DNA of 64,000 bases, taken from Liolophura sinensis (Eukaryota; Mollusca; Polyplacophora; Chitonida; Chitonidae). The notes under the pieces were generated by a model, which worked only from the letters and a program-made list of their open reading frames with translations, was not told the origin of the DNA and did no database searches. Location: contig NC_088296.1 of the NCBI RefSeq assembly GCF_032854445.1, positions 18,217,485 to 18,281,484 on the forward strand. The letters are read 5' to 3'. Both the position numbers and the translations under genes were made by a program. Below are positions 12,801 to 21,525 of this stretch, in pieces (the first letter of the stretch is position 1; every line of letters starts with the position of its first letter).

Positions 12801-15800
12801 ACCGTGACTTGGGATGACAATCACCAGGTCCAGGAGACGCCGCTGATGTTCTCCAGGTGCAGCTCTCTGGGATCTCTGAGCAGTTTTGATGCCCACTCAG
12901 TTCATAGTTCAGTCATGAGTGACTACAGCCGTCGACCGAGTGGAAACGTTTCCCCAAGTGACCTACCTGACTCACCGAGCGAGACCATGCCGCCAACACC
13001 GAGATCAAAGTCCCCATCCCGTAACAATGGCACCAAAGAAACAGGGTCGGTGGAAATGTCCAGCGAGGAGAACAAAACTGACACGGTCAAAGCGGCCGAG
13101 GCTGAGGAGAGACGGGATGCCCAGAAGAGGACTGCTGAGCTGCAAATAACGACAGAGCGAACATCTCGTGAGGAGAACATCCAAATGGCCGAGGACCTTC
13201 ACAGCTTGCCACAGGACGTGCCCGTGACTTATGCCACAGAGGACACACCACTGAATTTCTCGGAAACAACTAGTCTCAGTGGTCTGAGCATTAGGATGGA
13301 GGAGCCAGAATTAGAGGCTGCTGCAGTGGCAGAAGAAGTGAAAACGCCGAAACCGTCAGACTGGAAGTCTCCACTAAAACTGCTAGAAGAAAGAGAAAAT
13401 GACAATAATTCATCACTTTCTGAGGTGTCCGAAGGAGAAGAAGACATCTTGGCTCAGTGCATCAGCTCTGCCATGCCAAACAACTCGAGCCGAAAAATGA
13501 AGAAGAGTGCTTCTGACCATGCTATTAAGAAAAAAGTCGGCTTCTTCAAGATTGAGAATTTGAACCAGAACAAGTCAAGGCTTCCGACCAAAATGATTAA
13601 CACAGGAAAACCACATCCTGTGTCTCCGGGAAAGCTGAAGAAGCTGAACCAGTTGGAGAGAAAGGCGGCTCAACCTCACCCAGCCATAGAGGGAGAGCCT
13701 GATTCCGTCAAGTCCTACGCCACTGAAGGGACGCCATTGAACTTTTCTCGTACCGGATCTCTTAGCGATCTAAGTGTTTGCACAGACACATCTGATCGGA
13801 AACCTCTGGATCCGTTAGAGACGTTAGCTCACGATGAATCCAAGTCCGATAACAGTTCCCTGATGGAAGATCATGATGACTTCTTGACGGAAGTGATCCA
13901 ATCTGCTATGCCTAAAGGGAAAAGCCCCAGAAAACCACCAACTGATAGAAAAACAGAGGGCGGAGAAAACAAGGGACCGGGGACTAAAGGCTTTGCACCT
14001 CAGCATCCGACATCGGTGCAAAATGTGCATCGGGATAGTGAAACCCAGTCTTTACTAGGGGGTGACACAGTCACAACATTCGCCGTCGAGGGCACACCTA
14101 TTAACTTCTCCACTGCTACTTCTCTGAGTGATTTGACAATGGATTCTGTGGAAGGCATTGGAAGGAAGCTCTCTGATCCAGAGGAAGGACCCACAAAGTC
14201 CAGCTCCGACATGGTGCCTGTCAGCATTGTCAGAAACATGGCATCCAGGCTTGAAGATTCTGTTTTCCTAACAGATGTTGCAGCATGCGATTCGCCAAGG
14301 GTATATGGAATGGAAGGGACACCAATGTCATTTTCTCGTAATGACTCCCTCAGCTCTCTTGGCTGCATTGACGATGAACATGACACAAAGCCGTCACAGT
14401 CCGACCGTGAATTGGTACCGGGGAGGAGTAAGCTTCCACGTAGGTCAAACACAAGAAGTCAGTCAAAATTACCTACACCATCCAAATCCATGATACCAAC
14501 TAGCGGTATCAAGTCTGACTTACCTAGTTCAATATGTCACAGAGAAGTCGTTGGTCAGTCCAGCGAGGAGTCAAGTCAAGCCGATACCTTACATGAAAAA
14601 GACCAAACCAAAAAGTTTGAAGTGGAAGGCACGCCATATTGTTTTTCTCGCAATTCTTCCCTCAGCTCTCTGCACACAGATGATAATTTGACACGAGATA
14701 ACTCTGGAGACGGTGATCAGCTCAAAGTTCCTGAAACGGAAGGTCAGCTGAGAGATCAGCAAGCAGCTTTCAAGATGGAAGGCACGCCTGTGTGCTTTTC
14801 AAGAAATAGCTCACTAAGTTCACTAAGCATTGAATCGTCTCCCAACATCCCAACACAGTTTGAGCAGGACTTGTTAGAAGAGTGCATCAGTTCTGCCATG
14901 CCTAAAGGAAAGTCTTCCAAACCGCCAAAAGTACCCTCACTACCTAGTGGCCTACCCAAACCTAGCTCAGCCTCCGGACCAAACCGAGAAAAGATGCCAC
15001 TTAAATCACCCTTGCATATCAGGGCAGAGTTTGATGCAGATTTCGACACACCTGTTAATAACAGAGATAGACCAAGGGGAGGTCACTCAGATGCGTTTTA
15101 CAACAGCCCTGTGACACCTTGTCAGAACCAGCAATCAAATCATGATAGACTTACAAGCTGGCGTAAGCAGCCTCACAAGTCGTGCGATGAAATCTTCACC
15201 AGTAGTCCCTACCACGAGAACAAGTTTAGCTGGAGGCGATCCCATTCTCAAGACAGCGAAAATTTTCTGAAGCAGAGGAAAGATGTTTCGAATTTCGAGA
15301 AAGCACAGATTGCTCCAGATCTTGAGAATGACGATGGCCGACATGACAGCAGATTTCGACGGCCCTTTCTTCCGACCATGGAGGCATTTCAGGCGGGTGT
15401 TCTGCCGATGCAGGATAACCGCATGCTTGAGGAAAAACAGAAAGAAGAAAAAGTGAGTTCCAGAGCAATGTCCTCTGTTGCGTCCCTTCAGAGAGAGTCA
15501 AGTAGCAGTGTGGAGAAAGTTGACAGTGAAAAGTCGGACAAAGAGGACAGCGATGACTATCAGCATCTCGACAATGTTAGTGTGAAGGACAAGGCTAGGA
15601 TAGAAGACATCGCAAAAGGAAGATATCCATCTGGAAGTGTTGACACAGACGATGACCTTTTGGCATCTATGGAAGATGCTCTGGGCGAAGCTGAATCTGG
15701 ATCTAATGAGACAACATTTGACAATGGTGGAAGCGGGGACACATCATGCTTGAATGAGACAGTTATCCACCGTCCAAATTTAGAGTCAAACCGAGAAAAA

Positions 15801-18578
15801 CATGTTTCTGAAACAGAAGAAATTGTTGCTGATGACGTTCTCTCCCTAGAAGACGAGAAAGAGTTAGAGGCGAATGCAAACATTGTGGTGTCAGAGCTGT
15901 TTATAGAGCGTGAAATGTCCAGCAGCGCTTTGGATGAGGACATGTTTATCGAGAATGAGACAATCTCATTGGTATCCAATGGTTACAATTCTGACACGGC
16001 ATCAGAGGTTTCGATTTCATGGTCAACAAGTTCAAAAACAAACTCTGAGCAAACAAGTGACTACACCCAGTCTAATAACTCTCAGAGTGAGAACAGACTT
16101 GCCGTAGCAAAGGGACCTCGAATCAGAAAGCCATCAGAGAAGGAGCCTGTGGATTCAACGCCAAAAGACGACACCCCAAGGGTCGTAAGAGGCCGACGAA
16201 AACCCTTGTATCCTGGAAGTAAAGCCTCTTCGGTATCATCCACTAGATCTTCCTCCGTCAAGTCTGATTCAAGCTCAAAAATCGGAAAACCCAGCACTAA
16301 CTCTACATTCAAAACACCATGGAATAAGACACCTCCAGGCGCCTCGGCCAAAAAGCTGTCTCCTAAAAGCCAGAGTCAGGCGACTGCTAGTGTTAAGGGA
16401 AGCCCGAGTAAAGTGTACAAAGGTAACCAGACCTCCATGGCTAAGACCAACACGACCAATAATGCCAGAAATACCCCGGCTAAAATTTCTGGTCCCCAAT
16501 CCCGTCTTCCTACTGCAAACAGCTCCCAGAAGGACTCTCCAGGCAGCAAAGGAAAGGGCAAGCCTAGTCCTAATGAAAGACCTAAGCCACCCATTAAACA
16601 GGGTACATTTGTCAAAGAATCCTCTGCCGTTTCTCAGGGGAAAACCAAATCAGATGACAGTTGCAATAAGTCTGGTTCATCACCTGATCCCTCGTCAGCT
16701 GTCAAGCTGCGAGAGAAGAAATCAAGCAACAGTTCATCAACAAATAGAAATTCTGGTGGGAGCTCCTCTGAAAGTCAGAGAAATTCCGGAGGAAGCTCAG
16801 CGGAAGCCTGGGGTAAAGCTCTGGGAGAGTACAACTTCCTGGTGGACAAATCTCAAGAGCAAGGATATCACGCCCCTTACGAGCAAATTCAGATGCAGAA
16901 GAATGCCAAGGACTGCCCAGAAGTTCTCCGAAGGAATAGTAGTAATCTGACAAAAACTACAACCACGACAATCACCGTGAAGATTTCTGGTGGAAGTCCT
17001 TCGGGCATAAGCAGGATTGCGACCAGTAACATGCGCAAGACAACCAGCATGAGTCCAAGTCGATGCGGGAGTTCTTCCGCTCTCAACAGGACCGGGAGTG
17101 CTGGAAGCCTGAAGAAAACTGGCAGCAGGAGCGACCTGAAAAAATCAGACAGCAACGCCAGTTTGAAGAAAGGAAATGTGAACTCAAGGCCTCCAACGCC
17201 AAGCGGAAGGTGGACTCCAACTTCTTTAAATTTCAATGGTAAAAATGGCCAGAACTCTCCTGGCAGTACGCCAACCAAAAGGAACGAGTCGCCGAGCGGA
17301 GGTAATGTCCGAAAATCTGCTCCTGGCTCAATCGGTAAAAAACAAGTCACCAGCAAAATTGCCAGCCTGTGGAAGAAAGAAGATGGCGGAAGTAGCTCTG
17401 GGAATTCCTCTGACAAGTCACCACCAACTGACAGCAAAATGCCACCGAAAGGTTCACGAGTTCCCACCAAGAAACCTGCGCTTCCGGTGAAACCTAAAAT
17501 CAGTCCTACAAAGGCTAGTCCCAAAGATTCCCCACCCAGTGAACCAGCTGTACCGAGAGAAGGCCTAAGCAGGAGCTCAACTTATGACAAAATCAGCACT
17601 GCCTTCGATGGGGCGCAGCCTACAGACGCGAGTACCACAGGCGGCACTCAAAAAGGCTGTTCTTGGAGGAAGGTACCCGTGGTGGACAGTCCTGCTAATG
17701 ACTCTACCAACAGTGACTCTTCACCACCTTCCAGAGACTCCAGTACCAGCAGGCTGAATAGCAATTGCAAGGAAAGTCTTCCATTTAACTCTGGTACATG
17801 GACAAAGACAAAGCCAGACACAAGCCCAGACACCAGTGTTCTGCCCGACGCCGATGAGACGTTCGGTGGAACAGTCTGGCGAAGGTACGACAGTGACCAG
17901 GAAGAAAACGATGACAGCGAGGTTTGGGTGAAGCAGAACGGTTCAAAATTGGACACAGACACAGCTGCTAGCAAAGACCAAGAGAAAGCTGACACTTCTT
18001 GTGTGTCAAACTCAAGCTCTGTGTCTGATGTTAGTCTCAGTGCTACTGCTAACGTGCACATGACATCCAATACAAGTTTGATATCGAACACAAGCATGAT
18101 GAATACATCCACAGCCAGCACCACTTCAGCTGCTCGACGTCTGGTCAGAAACTTTGCCTCGTCTTCTTTGAAAAGGGCGACCCTGAGCAACCCAGGGCCT
18201 GCAGGTTTAAAGTCCCCAGAACACTCTACCCCAGTGGAAAATGGCATAGATGCTAAGAAGGCAGGCTGCACCAAAACTGACCTTGCAAAGAAGAACATTG
18301 AAGGAAGGACTGGAACAACAGCTTCAGCTATTGTGGCCCCGTTCAACTACAACCCCACGCCCAATGCCCCTGCCACCAACCCCCCACTTGGTGACAATGA
18401 GAAGACATCATTGAGCCCAGGAAAACGCTCTTTGATTGGCTCGCCAACAAAACACCTGACCAAGACAGAGATGCTTCTTGCAAGAAGAAGGTCATATTTG
18501 AACAGTGTGAAAAACGAAGAGAATTCAGCTGGTGAAGGAGAGGAGAAGAAACGAACATGTCTTGTGACCACTGTGTGA
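697..18578 (+). CDS. APC: APC homologue, 5'-partial, eight coding exons
   Basis: Join 697-882, 1744-1842, 4166-4373, 5275-5426, 5785-5902, 7723-7971, 9464-9562, 10177-18578. All junctions are AG/GT and phases match (9,513 nt, 3,170 residues plus stop). APC is the scaffold of the beta-catenin destruction complex and a microtubule/cortex-associated protein. Order seen: coiled-coil region after the missing N-terminus (LQADMNRRQLEYE), the conserved HLGTK-VEMVYSLLSMLGTHDKDD block, armadillo repeats to about residue 637, two 15-residue beta-catenin repeats (about 909 and 1012), nine 20-residue repeats (about 1071-1925), three SAMP axin-binding motifs (about 1458, 1604, 1935), a Ser/Lys-rich basic region, a VAPFNYNP block near 3090 and a terminal TTV PDZ ligand. 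With the missing N-terminus it would exceed the human protein (2,843 aa). Identity is certain; orthology to the ancestral single APC rather than a lineage paralogue is inferred. Confidence 0.96.
1122..1342 (-). mobile_element. MITE-like element, family D
   Basis: About 220 bp bounded by imperfect inverted repeats: CTGTAAATCTGCAACCGTTT at the left and GGTTGAAAAGGTAGAAGATT at the right. Internal boxes (GATGCAAACTTC, TTTCTCTGCAC, CTCAGAGTGTTTCAAAATG) recur at 31530-31640 and, reversed, at 39492-39708 and 53588-53805. There is no transposase frame. Confidence 0.5.
1744..1842 (+). CDS. APC: APC coding exon: variable linker
   Basis: Acceptor TTTTGCGCAG, donor GAG|GTAAGC, 33 codons, phase 0/0. It encodes DQEGPSSGACEEIEVERAVA followed by an acidic tail. 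The segment is poorly conserved among APC proteins, so support comes from splice signals and phase continuity rather than from similarity. Confidence 0.75.
2044..2885. repeat. 96 bp minisatellite, about 9 units, in an APC intron
   Basis: The unit starts GTGATGGCACCTTTACGAAT; starts at 2055, 2151, 2247, 2343, 2439, 2536, 2632, 2728 and about 2824 give period 96 (one unit 97). Every unit carries an EcoRI-type GAATTC. As 96 is divisible by three, both strands keep long open frames that are not genes. Confidence 0.95.
3016..3180 (-). mobile_element. SINE-A, 5'-truncated
   Basis: SINE-A is a tRNA-derived element of about 260 bp. In sense it has a GGCTCAG..GGTTAGCGCGCTAGC head, a B box GTTCAAGTCC, a CACCATAATGCTGGCCGCC core, GTGAAATATTCTTGAGTACG and an AAATA tail. 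This antisense copy retains tail to mid-body. Confidence 0.85.
3364..3730 (+). mobile_element. SINE-B, full length
   Basis: SINE-B starts with a tRNA-like head (GATAGCACAGTTGGTAGAGC; B-box-like GGGTCAATCC), has a body containing GAGGAAGTTGTAACTT, GGCTTACTTACC and AAGGAGGCACATTACATGC, and ends in GTTAAACCCCA plus a CACT/ACTC repeat. About 365 bp. It is the most complete + strand copy in the window. Confidence 0.85.
3842..4057 (+). mobile_element. SINE-A, tail missing
   Basis: Contains the tRNA-like head (GTGGCTCGGTTGGTTAGCG), B box GTGAGTTCAAGG and core ACCATAATGCTGGTCGCC, and ends at GTATAAGTGAATATG without the AAATA tail. It ends about 110 bp before an APC exon. Confidence 0.85.
4166..4373 (+). 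CDS. APC: APC coding exon: variable linker
   Basis: Acceptor TTTTTCACAATAG, donor AAGG|GTGAGG, 208 nt, phase 0 in and phase 1 out. It encodes a low-complexity linker starting AFVPKPGQENSAF and ending GAWPIPKG. The exon sits directly downstream of a SINE fragment. No family match is claimed for this stretch; the exon is supported by phase agreement with both neighbours. Confidence 0.72.
4920..5100 (+). mobile_element. SINE-A, internally deleted
   Basis: Head GGTGGTTAGCACGCCAGCC is joined directly to the GTAGGAAAGTCTGTCAGCAG body, then core, GTGAAATATTCTTGAG and an AAATAAATA tail. About 70 bp around the B box are missing. Confidence 0.8.
5275..5426 (+). CDS. APC: APC coding exon: Ser-rich linker ending HLGTK
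   Basis: Acceptor TTGTGTTTCAG, donor AAAG|GTACTT, 152 nt, phase 1 in and phase 0 out. The product runs from GPAVLSDGSFANLG through TASVMSFNSSNSH to a terminal HLGTK, which is exactly the boundary seen before VEMVYSLLSMLG in vertebrate APC. Confidence 0.9.
5785..5902 (+). CDS. APC: APC coding exon: conserved block before the armadillo domain
   Basis: Encodes VEMVYSLLSMLGTHDKDD followed by MSRTLLAMSSSQDSC and MRQSG, almost identical to the vertebrate block at the start of the armadillo region. Acceptor CCCCTCAG, donor CAG|GTGAAT, phase 0 in and phase 1 out. Confidence 0.97.
6216..6912. repeat. 36 bp minisatellite, about 19 units, in an APC intron
   Basis: The unit is close to GGCAGTAGATAGCTGTCTGC plus AGCCTGCTACGAGGAT, with alternating ATGG/ACAG variants that make a partial 72 bp higher-order pattern. 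The length is a multiple of three, so both strands show 230-250 codon frames of 12-residue repeats; these are judged artefacts. It is flanked by APC exons ending 5902 and starting 7723. Confidence 0.95.
7170..7494 (+). mobile_element. SINE-B, head truncated
   Basis: Starts at GGAGCGATAGATCCAGGGTC (end of the tRNA-like head), carries the complete SINE-B body and ends GTTAAACCCCAATCACTCAC. It lies in the APC intron upstream of the exon at 7723. Confidence 0.85.
7723..7971 (+). CDS. APC: APC coding exon: first armadillo-region helices
   Basis: Encodes GCMPLLIQLLHGSDKESG, then ARAAAALHNIVHSHPDDKRG and RVLRLLEQIRAHCDQL, matching the beginning of the APC armadillo domain. Acceptor TTGTTCTGCAG; donor A|GTGAGT, phase 1 in and 1 out. 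The donor is also the first unit of a 36 bp minisatellite whose frame stays open with the exon to 8837; that continuation is treated as intron because the conserved MKLSFDEEHRHA exon follows at 9464 in the right phase. Confidence 0.95.
7972..8780. repeat. 36 bp minisatellite, about 22 units, starting at an APC splice donor
   Basis: The unit is GAGTTCATTACCTGCAACC plus ATTTCCACAGAGCGACT. The first unit overlaps the donor of the APC exon ending at 7971: the exon reads A|GTGAGTTCATT whereas later units read ACTGAGTTCATT. The array stays in frame with the exon up to a stop at 8837. Confidence 0.95.
8986..9152 (+). mobile_element. MITE-like element, family E
   Basis: Left end TACTGTAATTCTCCAAAGC, right end GGGGGAATTAGGGTA, with internal GTGTGCATAAATTGCACTG and CCAATGTAGCTTTGTCTCC. 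The same boxes occur at 20837-21050, 27838-28044, 45655-45800 (reverse) and at the right window edge. Confidence 0.6.
9464..9562 (+). CDS. APC: APC coding exon: armadillo helix MKLSFDEEHRHA
   Basis: Acceptor TCTCCCTTTAG, donor TTGG|GTAAGT, 99 nt, phase 1/1. Encodes NKSSDIDHHPGPAIAALMKL then SFDEEHRHAICTLG, a near-exact match to the human segment that precedes GGLQAIAELL. Confidence 0.95.
9607..9794. repeat. Two poly-G runs
   Basis: G runs at about 9607-9624 and 9780-9794 in the APC intron after the exon ending 9562. The first is long enough to be length-variable or misassembled. Confidence 0.8.
10177..18578 (+). CDS. APC: APC terminal coding exon: armadillo repeats to C-terminus
   Basis: One 8.4 kb exon, as in vertebrate APC. 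The acceptor is the AG at 10175-10176, so coding begins GGLQAIAELL; nine in-frame codons upstream from 10152 are intronic. Seen in order: armadillo repeats (to about 10975; CGTLWNLSARCPEDQ, SMGSAAALKNLLA), the helix SLHARKQRALEAEIDQ (11018-11080), 15-residue repeats at 11790 and 12099, 20-residue repeats at about 12276, 12551, 12821, 13220, 13707, 14069, 14295, 14609 and 14763, SAMP motifs at about 13437, 13874 and 14866, a Ser/Thr/Lys-rich basic region about 16100-17600, VAPFNYNP at 18333 and the C-terminus CLVTTV. The 20-residue repeats carry TPxxFSRxxSLSSL serines that CK1/GSK3 phosphorylate in known APC. No frameshift or internal stop is present. Confidence 0.97.
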
Positions 18579-18860
18579 GATATTTCTTGTGACAATTCAT
18601 TAAGAACATTTTTGAAAATTACAGAACTGTGACAGGCATTGAGTAGAAACGAACCTAACTGTGTGAGACGGTGTAGAGATGAAACACACCTGTTCACTGA
18701 CAACTGTGCTAAACATTTTTTGTGACAATTTGTGAACTGTGTGCGACAATGTAAAAAAGAAACAATCATGTCTTGTTACATATATGTGAGACATTTCTCG
18801 AGACAATAGCATCACGAACTGTGTGGTATGGTGCAAGAGGGAACAATGAGACAGTTACTC
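18547..18860. repeat. Degenerate tandem copies of the APC stop-codon region
   Basis: The end of the APC coding exon (GAAACGAACATGTCTTG .. GTGTGAGATATTTCTTGTG) recurs imperfectly about 90 bp and 210 bp downstream (AGAAACAATCATGTCTTG .. TGTGAGACATTTCTCGAG at 18757-18806). Only the first copy is coding; the others are 3'UTR. Confidence 0.55.
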
Positions 18861-19314
18861 AAAACTCAAACAAAAAATCCATGCCAAATTTGCTTGAGTG
18901 GTTACTGGTGTTTTGACTGGCTTTCACGTGATGCATTCATCATCAACACCAAGTAAGCTTTCGACCTGAAAAATGATATGCGTTTGGAGATAACAAAAAA
19001 GCAGCATTTTCCTACCAGCAGCAGTTGCATCAGTCCGATGGTGTGAAAAACCTGGCAGATTTGAAATCCTCACAGCTTCCTGTGTCAGATAATTCCATGG
19101 AAGGTTCAGGAGACCGACAGGAAATGTCCTTCTTGTAAAAGGCGTCCTTAAAACAAGAAGAAAAAACAGCACCTTACCAGCATCAAAGTGGATGTAATGG
19201 TGAGGGAAATAAAGTGGATAATTGGTGCAGTTTGAAAGTATGTGGTGATTTGACATTTGTGGTACACAGTTAAATTAGGCCTTGTGCTCTGATTCATGTA
19301 CATGTAAACTCATC

Positions 19315-19895
19315 CGCTGAGTAGCCGGTCTGAGATGAGAACATCATCCACTTCTGTGTGCTGAGCAGCCGGTCTGAGATGAGAACATCATCCACTTCTG
19401 TGTGCTGAGCAGCCGGTCTTGGATGAGAACATCATCCACTTCTGTGTGCTGAGTAGCCGGTCTTGGATGAGAACATCATCCACTTCTGTGTGCTGAGCAG
19501 CCGGCCCTTGGATGAGAACATCATCCACTTCTGTGTGCTGAGCAGCCGGTCTTGGATGAGAACATCATCCACTTCTGTGTGCTGAGCAGCCGGCCCTTGG
19601 ATGAGAACATCATCCACTTCTGTGTGCTGAGCAGCCGGTCTTGGATGAGAACATCATCCACTTCTGTGTGCTGAGCAGCCGGTCTTGGATGAGAACATCA
19701 TCCACTTCTGTGTGCTGAGCAGCCGGCCCTTGGATGAGAACATCATCCACTTCTGTGTGCTGAGTAGCCGGTCTTGGATGAGAACATCATCCACTTCTGT
19801 GTGCTGAGTAGCCGGTCTTGGATGAGAACATCATCCACTTCTGTGTGCTGAGCAGCTGGTCTTGGATGAGAACATCATCCACTTCTGTGTGCATA
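19315..19895. repeat. 44 bp minisatellite, about 13 units, downstream of APC
   Basis: The unit is close to CTGAGCAGCCGGTCTTGGAT plus GAGAACATCATCCACTTCTGTGTG. Period is 44, or 45 in units with GGCCCTTGG. Probably within the APC 3'UTR. Confidence 0.95.
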
Positions 19896-19924
19896 CATGA
19901 TTTATTTATGCGTTCATCACACAG

Positions 19925-20330
19925 TGTGCTCTTTGTTCAGACTGGGACTTGTATTCTTGCTGTTTAGGATTCATGTTCATGTATTTAATGAACACCATCC
20001 ATTCACTTCTGAGCCCTGTGTTCGTGCTATTGAGGATTCATGAGGTGTTCATCAGCGAGCACATCATTTCCTTCTGGGACCTGTGTTCATGCTATTGAGG
20101 ATTCATGATGATTGCAGAAGTGTTCATCAACAAGCACATCATTTCCGTCTGGGACCCGTGTTCGCGTTATTGAGATTCATGATGATTGCAGAAGTGTTCA
20201 TCAATGAACACATTATTTCTTTCTGGGACCGGGTTTGTGAAAGTGAGGTTCATGATCATTCAAGTGTCCATCAAAGAGCACAGTTCTATCACCTGTCTGA
20301 CCAGTGCTCGTGATATTGAGGAACAACTCA
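19925..20330. repeat. Degenerate 70-85 bp tandem repeat
   Basis: Repeated boxes TTCTGGGACC, GTGTTCATGCTATTGAGG, ATTCATGATGATTGCAG and GTGTTCATCAA occur four to five times with increasing divergence to the right. The array directly follows the 44 bp array. Confidence 0.7.
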
Positions 20331-20615
20331 TTTATAGGACTTATATTTATCTGTAGGACCTATGTTCATCTTACTGTTGATCCACAGTTACTGAAGTCTT
20401 CATCAGTGAGACCAGCTTTCACCTCGCGGACCAATGCTCCTGATGTTGTGGATCTTGGATTATCAGAGTGTTCATCATCAATCATAGTTCACTCTTGAAC
20501 CAGCATTCTTGATTCTGAGGATCAACAAATAGCCAGTGTTCATAAATCAGCAGGTAGTCATGGGATACTCGCCAAGCTGTGCTCAGCTCCTTCTTTCTGT
20601 AATGCTGACTGCTGA

Positions 20616-20672
20616 CGCATAAGTGAAATATTCTTCAGTATATGGCATAAAACACCAACAAAATAAATAATT
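20616..20672 (+). mobile_element. SINE-A tail fragment
   Basis: ATAAGTGAAATATTCTTCAG, then GCATAAAACACCAAC and AAATAAATAA: only the 3' end of SINE-A. Confidence 0.65.
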
Positions 20673-20836
20673 GAGGAAGCAGGTTGTTCAAATTTGAAAC
20701 CTACATATATTTTAAGTTCATACTGCTGTCTGTTTCTTATACTGTACACTAGATCGTTGATTTGTCTGGGAGCTGTTGTGGAGGCATTTTGAAGTGTTAA
20801 AAAAAAAAATGAAACAAGTTTAGTGCTGACACTACT

Positions 20837-21050
20837 ACTACTGTAATTCTTCAACCTTTTCACATGTTTGCAAGGTATTTTTCCAAGCATGTTCTGAAGA
20901 TATTATTTTGTGTAAACTGATGAAATTATACTTTGTGTGAAGCCCTGAAATTGGTCAATCTGGCCAATGTAGTTTTGCATCCAAAATCGGATTAAAAATG
21001 TGCATAAATTGCACTGAAAGTTGTGAAACGGTTGAAGAATTAAGGTAGTA
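20837..21050 (+). mobile_element. MITE-like element, family E, complete
   Basis: Left end ACTACTGTAATTCTTCAACC and right end GGTTGAAGAATTAAGGTAGT are inverted repeats; about 214 bp. Internal TGTGCATAAATTGCACTG and CCAATGTAGTTTTGCATCC match the other E copies. This copy shows that D and E share the same inverted-repeat end (TTCTTCAACC). Confidence 0.7.
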
Positions 21051-21109
21051 ATAATACTTTCATAAAAATACCTGTACATTTAAACAATTTTTCAAAACAA
21101 CATGGAAAG

Positions 21110-21335
21110 GAAATGGCCCAAAATGTCACCAAGGATTAGAGTGCATCTTTAGCCTGAGTCTGAGAATTTCGTATTGATCTCAAAAAAGGTGTAATGAGGT
21201 TTGGTTGAAAGGTAGAATTGTGTACTACTGAAAAAAAAGTACATGTAAGTCCAGTCCCAAATATAGCATTTTACAACATTTATTTACCTCTAAGATGTAC
21301 TTTTCAGGCAAAATTTTTGGTCATTTTAATACTGT
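21110..21335 (+). mobile_element. MITE-like element, family F, degenerate
   Basis: Resembles the F copies at 34133, 47215 and 61940: GAGTCTGAGAATTTC, a GGTTTGGTTGAAAGG-type box, ACATTTATTTACCTC and TTTTTGGTCATTTTAA. Ends are eroded. Confidence 0.4.
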
Positions 21336-21385
21336 CTTGGTATATTGGAATGTCTAGTTGAGAGTGGGCTTGTAACCAGCTACCA

Positions 21386-21525
21386 GGTACATGTAGCATA
21401 AAGAAAAGAACTGTCCAAACTGGCAAGGTACATGTAACATAAAGAAAAGAACTGTCCAAACTGGCAAGGTACATGTAACGTAAAGAAAAGAACTGTCCAA
21501 ACTGGCAAGGTACATGTAACTGTTG
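21386..21525. repeat. 41 bp tandem repeat, 3.4 units
   Basis: The unit starts GGTACATGTAACATAAAG and ends CCAAACTGGCAA; starts at 21386, 21427, 21468 and 21509. Confidence 0.95.
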
